64,000 nucleotides of DNA from Sandaracinus amylolyticus (GTDB lineage: Bacteria > Myxococcota_A > Polyangia > Polyangiales > Sandaracinaceae). Positions 60,147-64,000 of the stretch are shown here, piece after piece. The stretch lies in NCBI RefSeq assembly GCF_021631985.1, contig NZ_CP070225.1, forward strand, positions 1,550,001 through 1,614,000, in the 5' to 3' direction. The notes below the pieces were generated by a model that did not search any database, was not told where the DNA came from, and saw only the letters and a program-made list of their open reading frames with translations. A program made the translations under genes and the position numbers. Within the stretch, counting starts at the first letter, position 1; every line of letters starts with the position of its first letter.

Positions 60147-60712
60147 CGATGGACGCGATGGAGCTGCTCCTCTCACGCCGATCGCTCGGCAAGCTCGGTG
60201 AGCCCGCGCCCGAGGGCGAAGCGCTCGATCGCATCCTCCGCGTCGCGCTGCGCGCGCCCGATCACGGCGCGTTGCGCCCGTGGCGCGTGCTGCTGATCCG
60301 CGGCGAGGCGCGCGCGCGCTTCGGCGAGGTGATGGCGGACTCGTTGAAGCGGCGGAAGCCCTCGGTGAGCGACGAAGACCTCGGGCGCGAGCGCGACAAG
60401 GCGCTCCGCGCGCCGCTGCTCGTGATCGTCGCGGCGTCGTACAAGGCGGGCGCGAAGAACATCCCCGAGGTCGAGCAGCTGCTGAGCGCGGGGTGCGTCG
60501 CGTACGGGCTCGAGATCGCGGCGCAGGCCGAGGGCTTCGGCGCGATCTGGAAGACGGGTGACGCGGTCTACGATCGCGGCGTGCACGAGCGCCTGGGCCT
60601 CGGCGCGAACGATCACATCGTGGGCGTGCTCTACGTCGGGACGCCGACGATCGTCCCGCCGGACGGAGCCCGCCCGACGGTCGAGAGCATCGTCGGCGAG
60701 TGGAAGGGCTGA
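60143..60712 (+). CDS. Nitroreductase-family (YdjA-like) FMN oxidoreductase
   Basis: A 189-residue FMN protein. LLLSRRSLGKLGEPAP and RAPDHGALRPWRVLLIRG carry the flavin-binding Arg/Ser and the family-typical PDHG. GCVAYGLEIAAQAEGFGAIWKTGDAVYD matches the YdjA core. These enzymes reduce nitro groups or quinones with NAD(P)H, in vitro at least. The ATG overlaps the tgt stop, with AAGGAGAGGG as ribosome site. The gene ends exactly one base before a duplicated hairpin repeat. Confidence 0.9.
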   Translation: MTMDAMELLLSRRSLGKLGEPAPEGEALDRILRVALRAPDHGALRPWRVLLIRGEARARFGEVMADSLKRRKPSVSDEDLGRERDKALRAPLLVIVAASYKAGAKNIPEVEQLLSAGCVAYGLEIAAQAEGFGAIWKTGDAVYDRGVHERLGLGANDHIVGVLYVGTPTIVPPDGARPTVESIVGEWKG

Positions 60713-60862
60713 GTCCCTGCCGGAGTGCTCGTCCCGCAGGCCCCGGACGGGAGCGCGCGAAGCGCGCGGACGGTAGGGACCGGCGGGCGAGCCGATTTTG
60801 ACAGTCCCTGCCGGAGTGCTCGTCCCGCAGGCCCCGCGCGGACGGAAAGACCGGCGGGCGAG
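60712..60862. repeat. Duplicated hairpin element
   Basis: A 34-base block (agtccctgccggagtgctcg and on) occurs at 60712-60745 and identically at 60803-60836. Each copy is followed by gaccggcgggcgag (60778-60791 and 60849-60862). Within copy 1, gtccctgccg and cggtagggac form a stem with one mismatch, so each copy can fold. Together with the palindrome just downstream, this fills the 177-bp gap between the convergent nitroreductase and repeat-protein genes. Confidence 0.75.
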
Positions 60863-60871
60863 TCTTCGAGC

Positions 60872-60905
60872 GCTACGGAATCCGTAGCGCTACGAATTCC
60901 GTAGC
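60872..60905. repeat. 34-bp palindrome overlapping a gene end, twin of 537-572
   Basis: Inverted arms of 17 bp with one mismatch (gctacggaatccgtagc / gctacgaattccgtagc). It is almost the same element as at 537-572. Here it covers the last codons and the stop of the minus-strand gene, which reads ...KLRNS and then TAG inside the palindrome. Confidence 0.8.
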
Positions 60906-62962
60906 TTCGCCGTGACCAGCGCGCGCCGCGCCTCGAGCTGCGCGCGCGCCGGGCCGTCGCCCACGACCTCGATCGCGCGGTCGATCACCTCGCGCGCCGC
61001 GTCCCACGCCTCGGCCTTCTCGGCGAGCTCGAGCGCAGCGCGCAGCGTGGCCGCGTCGCGGGTGATCGCACCGGCGCGGGCGAGCGCGCGCGCCGCGTCC
61101 CCGAGTCGTCCGCTCGCGCGCAGGCGCTCCGCGATGCTGCGGGCAGCGAGGGCGCGCGCGGTCGGATCGCTGTCGGCGTGCTCCGGGGCGTCGCGCTCCA
61201 GCGCATCGAGCGCGCCCGCATCGAGCGCGTGCTCGAGCGGCGCCACGTCCTCACCGGCGCGCCGGAGCGCATCGATCGCCGCGCGCGCGCGCACCTCGGC
61301 GCGCTCGTCGATCGCGGCGCGCGCGATCGCGTGCAGCGCGCGCGTCAACGTCGTGCCCGCGCCCCGCTCCGCGAGCTCGAGGATGCGCGCATCGGCCTCG
61401 GCCGCGGCATCGCGCGCGCCGCTCGCGCGACGGATCGCGGCGAGCGTCGCGAGGGCCTCGAGCTGGAGCGCCTCGGACTCCGCGTGCTCCGCCGCATCCT
61501 CGAGCCGCGCCGCAGCGCCCCGCAGGTGCCCCGCGATCCGCGCACGCTCGGCCGCGCGCAGGAGCGCGCGTGCGGCCGCATCACCGTCCTCGTGCAGCGC
61601 GGCCGCGCGATCCCACGCGGCGAGCGCTTCGTCGTCCCGCCCACGCCGCGCGAGCGACGACGCGAGGCCCTCGATCGCGACGACGTCGCCGGGATCGAGC
61701 CGCGCGGCCTCGTCCCACGCGCGCGCCGCCTCGTCGATCTCGCCCGCACGGTCCAGCAGCGCCGCGGCTGCGCGCAGCACCTCGCCGCGCCGAGGGCCCG
61801 CGATCGTCGCAGCGAGCGAGCGGACACCACCGACCAGCGCCTCGTTCTCCGGCGAATGGGCGACGCGCTCGAGCCACACCAGGGCGAGCTCGGGATCGCG
61901 AGGACGCCGCGCGAGCGCGCGCGCCGCGAGGTCCGCCGCCGTGCCGGGATCGTCGTCGCGCGCGAGCCGCGACGCGGCGGTGAGGCCCTCGATCGCGAGA
62001 TCGTCGCAGCGCTCGATCGCCGCGAGCGAGCGTGCATGGCGCGCCGCGGCCTCGACGTCGTGGGCCGAGAGCGCCTCGCGCAGCGCGACGGTGGGATCGA
62101 GCTCGTCGCGCCCGCGCTCGAGCTCCGCGCGCAGCGGCTCGACGCACGCGTCGTCGTGGCGGCCCGCGATGGCGTGCAGCTCGCGCCGCGCCACGTCCTC
62201 GCGATCGCTCGCCAGCGCTGCGAGCACCGGCGCCATCACCCGCGCGTCCTCGAGCGCCGCGCGCACCGTGGCGCTCACCTCGCCGCGCTCGCCGAGCCGT
62301 AGCCGCAGGTGACGCCCTTCGAGGCGCGGGGCCTCGCGCCGCGCGCCGCGCACCATCGGGACCCGCTGTCCGTGCGGCACCAGCGCCTCGGTGAGCGCGC
62401 GCCGCAGCGGATCGTCGATGCGCGCCAAGCCGCGCGCCGGATCGAGCGGTGCGCGCATCGAAGCGAGCAGCGCGAGCGCGTCGCCGAAGGTGGTGCGCGG
62501 TCCGTCGATCGCGGCGCGCGCGCTGCGCAGCGCGAGCACGAGATCGTCCCCGTCCCACGCGGGCACCAGCTCGACCAGGAGCGTGCGCGTCGCGTCGTGC
62601 AGCGCGACCGTGAGCGACTCGCTCGTCGTCGCGATCGTGCGCACCTCGATCGCGCTCGTGCTCAGCGCGCCCGCGAGCGCGTCGAGATCGATCCGCACCT
62701 CGACGCGGATCACGTCTCCGCGACGATGGCGGAACCGCGCCGCACCGGCGCGCAGATCGATCGCGCCGCCGAGCCGGCCGAGATCGATCTCGAGCTGCTC
62801 GATCTCGCCCGCGCCGAACGCGAGCGGACGCGCGAGCGCGAGCACGCCGCGGCCCGCCTCGAAGCGCAGCGCGAAGCGCGGACGACCTCGCGGATCGCCG
62901 GCCGAATCGCCCGGAGAGGCTCTGCGCGCCCGCGCGGGCGCGAGCGCGTCGCGCGTGCTCAC
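60890..62962 (-). CDS. Large Ala/Arg-rich TPR-like hypothetical protein
   Basis: A 690-residue cytosolic protein. The start is GTG 62962 (an in-sequence ATG just upstream is in another frame and hits a stop). Residues 1-230 are beta-rich, with no known domain (FALRFEAGRGVLALARPLAFG). From about 300 to the end it is nearly all alpha-helical, with repeated pairs such as EIDEAARAWDEAARLDPGD and RRGRDDEALAAWDRAAALHEDGD, clear TPR-like units. It probably serves as a protein-interaction scaffold. It ends in the palindrome, so its last five residues come from the repeat. Neighbour at 63137 on the same strand is also TPR-like. Confidence 0.8.
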   Translation of the reverse strand: MSTRDALAPARARRASPGDSAGDPRGRPRFALRFEAGRGVLALARPLAFGAGEIEQLEIDLGRLGGAIDLRAGAARFRHRRGDVIRVEVRIDLDALAGALSTSAIEVRTIATTSESLTVALHDATRTLLVELVPAWDGDDLVLALRSARAAIDGPRTTFGDALALLASMRAPLDPARGLARIDDPLRRALTEALVPHGQRVPMVRGARREAPRLEGRHLRLRLGERGEVSATVRAALEDARVMAPVLAALASDREDVARRELHAIAGRHDDACVEPLRAELERGRDELDPTVALREALSAHDVEAAARHARSLAAIERCDDLAIEGLTAASRLARDDDPGTAADLAARALARRPRDPELALVWLERVAHSPENEALVGGVRSLAATIAGPRRGEVLRAAAALLDRAGEIDEAARAWDEAARLDPGDVVAIEGLASSLARRGRDDEALAAWDRAAALHEDGDAAARALLRAAERARIAGHLRGAAARLEDAAEHAESEALQLEALATLAAIRRASGARDAAAEADARILELAERGAGTTLTRALHAIARAAIDERAEVRARAAIDALRRAGEDVAPLEHALDAGALDALERDAPEHADSDPTARALAARSIAERLRASGRLGDAARALARAGAITRDAATLRAALELAEKAEAWDAAREVIDRAIEVVGDGPARAQLEARRALVTAKLRNS

Positions 62963-63136
62963 GGTCGCATTCTACATCGAGGGCGGACTCGGCAACGAGG
63001 GAGTGTCTTCGAACCGGACCGAGCACCGCAAAGAGACGGGGTCGATCGCAAGGCGCCGTGAGGAGTCGTGCGGTAGCACGGCGACGAGCGGCAACGCCGC
63101 GAGCGGGCCCGGATAAGACGCTCCCGAGGCCCGTGA

Positions 63137-64000
63137 TCACCCGACGTACTGGCGGTAGCGCACCCAGGCCTCGCCGAGCGCCCCGATCGCCTCTTCGCGC
63201 AGCTCGCGCACCCGCGTGTCGCTGACGCCCTCTTCCGCGGCCTCGTCGACGCAGGCCATCACCGCGAGGTGCCGCTGTCGCGCCGCGAACGACGATGCCA
63301 GCAGGGGCAGCACGTCCCTCTTCGGCGCGCCGAGCTGGATCGCCCGGCGGAACAGCCCGATCGCCTCGCCGTGCCGATCCCGCGACGCGTGCGCCTCGCC
63401 GAGTCGGCGGAACAGATCGCCCGCCGCCGGCCCGTCCTGGCCCCACTGGATGCCGAGCCGCAGGACCTCCTGCGCCCAGTCCACGCGATCGACCGCGACG
63501 TACGCGCTGCCGAGCACGCCGAGCGCGCGCGCGAGCGTCGCGCGCACCTCGGGCGAGAGCGACTGCCCCTCCGCGGTCCGCAGCAGCAGCGAGAGCGGCC
63601 CCGGCCACGCGCCGATCAGATCGATCACGCGCTCGTGATCGTTCGCGTTCGCCGCCGAGAGCACCGCGGGCACCACGTTGAGATCGATCGCGAACGGCGA
63701 AGGCGGGCGCGCCTTCTGCGACTCGGCGCGGATGCGATCCTTGATCACGTCGCGCAGCTCGCGCACCGGGATCTCGTCGATCGCGCCGCCGAGATCGACG
63801 ACGACGCCATCGCGGCCGTCGTGGTGCACCCGCAGCTCGCGGAGCTTGATCCCGAAGATCGCGCTGAGGAGCACCCAGCGGAACCCGATGAACGCCGTGA
63901 GATCGTCGCTCTTCGGCTTCGCGGGCAGCGGCCGCTGGGGCTCGTCGTCGGCGAGCAGCGCGGACGCGAGGCGCCGCCGGAACTCCCCGAGCTGCAGCCG
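63137..64000 (-). CDS. TPR-like protein, 5' end outside window
   Basis: Partial gene; 287 residues are visible, and the frame is open to the right edge. The visible N-terminal part (LQLGEFRRRLASALLADDEP, LTAFIGFRWVLLSAIFGIK) is followed by a beta segment (LRVHHDGRDGVVVDLGGAID). From about residue 130 there are helical TPR-like repeats (LGVLGSAYVAVDRVDWAQEVLRLG, LFRRLGEAHASRDRHGEAIGLFRRAIQLG). A GTG at 63872-63874 could be an internal start, but the open frame upstream makes a longer protein likely. No enzyme motif is visible. Confidence 0.7.
   Translation of the reverse strand, partial: RLQLGEFRRRLASALLADDEPQRPLPAKPKSDDLTAFIGFRWVLLSAIFGIKLRELRVHHDGRDGVVVDLGGAIDEIPVRELRDVIKDRIRAESQKARPPSPFAIDLNVVPAVLSAANANDHERVIDLIGAWPGPLSLLLRTAEGQSLSPEVRATLARALGVLGSAYVAVDRVDWAQEVLRLGIQWGQDGPAAGDLFRRLGEAHASRDRHGEAIGLFRRAIQLGAPKRDVLPLLASSFAARQRHLAVMACVDEAAEEGVSDTRVRELREEAIGALGEAWVRYRQYVG

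Overview
The window is about 64 kb of very GC-rich DNA (typical codons end in G or C) that is densely packed with genes on both strands. The mix points to a myxobacterium of the Polyangiales, most like Sandaracinus (inference). It includes a MYXO-CTERM-like sorting tail on an M23 peptidase, many short lipoproteins with Asp/Gly/Ser-rich DAGxDSG linkers, MopE-type Asp/Cys motifs, RCC1 repeats, Ser/Thr kinases carrying zinc ribbons, and a DUF1592/DUF1552 gene pair. I saw no rRNA, tRNA, CRISPR array or insertion sequence.

Layout. 1-7.4 kb: a partial SGNH lipoprotein, a DPP-IV-like peptidase, a MATE exporter, a MopE-motif/propeller lipoprotein and a quinone oxidoreductase. 7.4-13.5 kb: two Uma2-type genes, an aminotransferase divergent from mtnB-mtnD (methionine salvage), and non-coding stretches rich in repeats and gene remnants. 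13.8-23.9 kb: the DUF1592/DUF1552 pair, a NYN/OST-HTH-like protein, a membrane HEARH metallopeptidase candidate, an XPB-like helicase overlapping a Bax1/DUF790-like nuclease, an esterase and a lipoprotein. 23.9-32 kb: a DUF4388/J-domain/TPR protein, a Ser/Thr kinase followed by cysS, an M23 peptidase with MYXO-CTERM, a cysteine-synthase-like enzyme, and sodB.

32.4-37.7 kb holds the most interesting locus: a heme-oxygenase-fold-like iron enzyme, a 51-residue peptide followed by a strong intrinsic terminator, a flavin-dependent halogenase with an extra C-terminal helical domain, and one reading frame joining a pro-S53 (sedolisin) peptidase to an Asp/Asn beta-hydroxylase. All lie on the + strand and are tightly spaced, which is the layout of a ribosomally made, post-translationally modified peptide (RiPP) cluster. 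The peptide C-terminus TDVNFGF offers Asp and Asn for a hydroxylase and Phe as its only aromatic residues. I do not recognise this combination as a described class.

37.7-48 kb: a ScfR/RamB-like regulator, an RCC1 lipoprotein, a DUF4397 lipoprotein, and a zinc-ribbon protein, zinc-ribbon kinase and propeller gene run. 48-56 kb: a full cbb3 oxidase locus in the order UreH-like (opposite strand), ccoI, ccoS, a fused ccoNO, ccoQ, a one-heme ccoP and ccoG, closed by a terminator and two further hairpins. 56-61 kb: SDR, pirin, queA, tgt and a nitroreductase, mostly joined by 4-base overlaps. 60.7-64 kb: duplicated hairpin repeats, a palindrome almost identical to one at 537-572, a large repeat-rich hypothetical protein, and a TPR-like protein cut by the window end.
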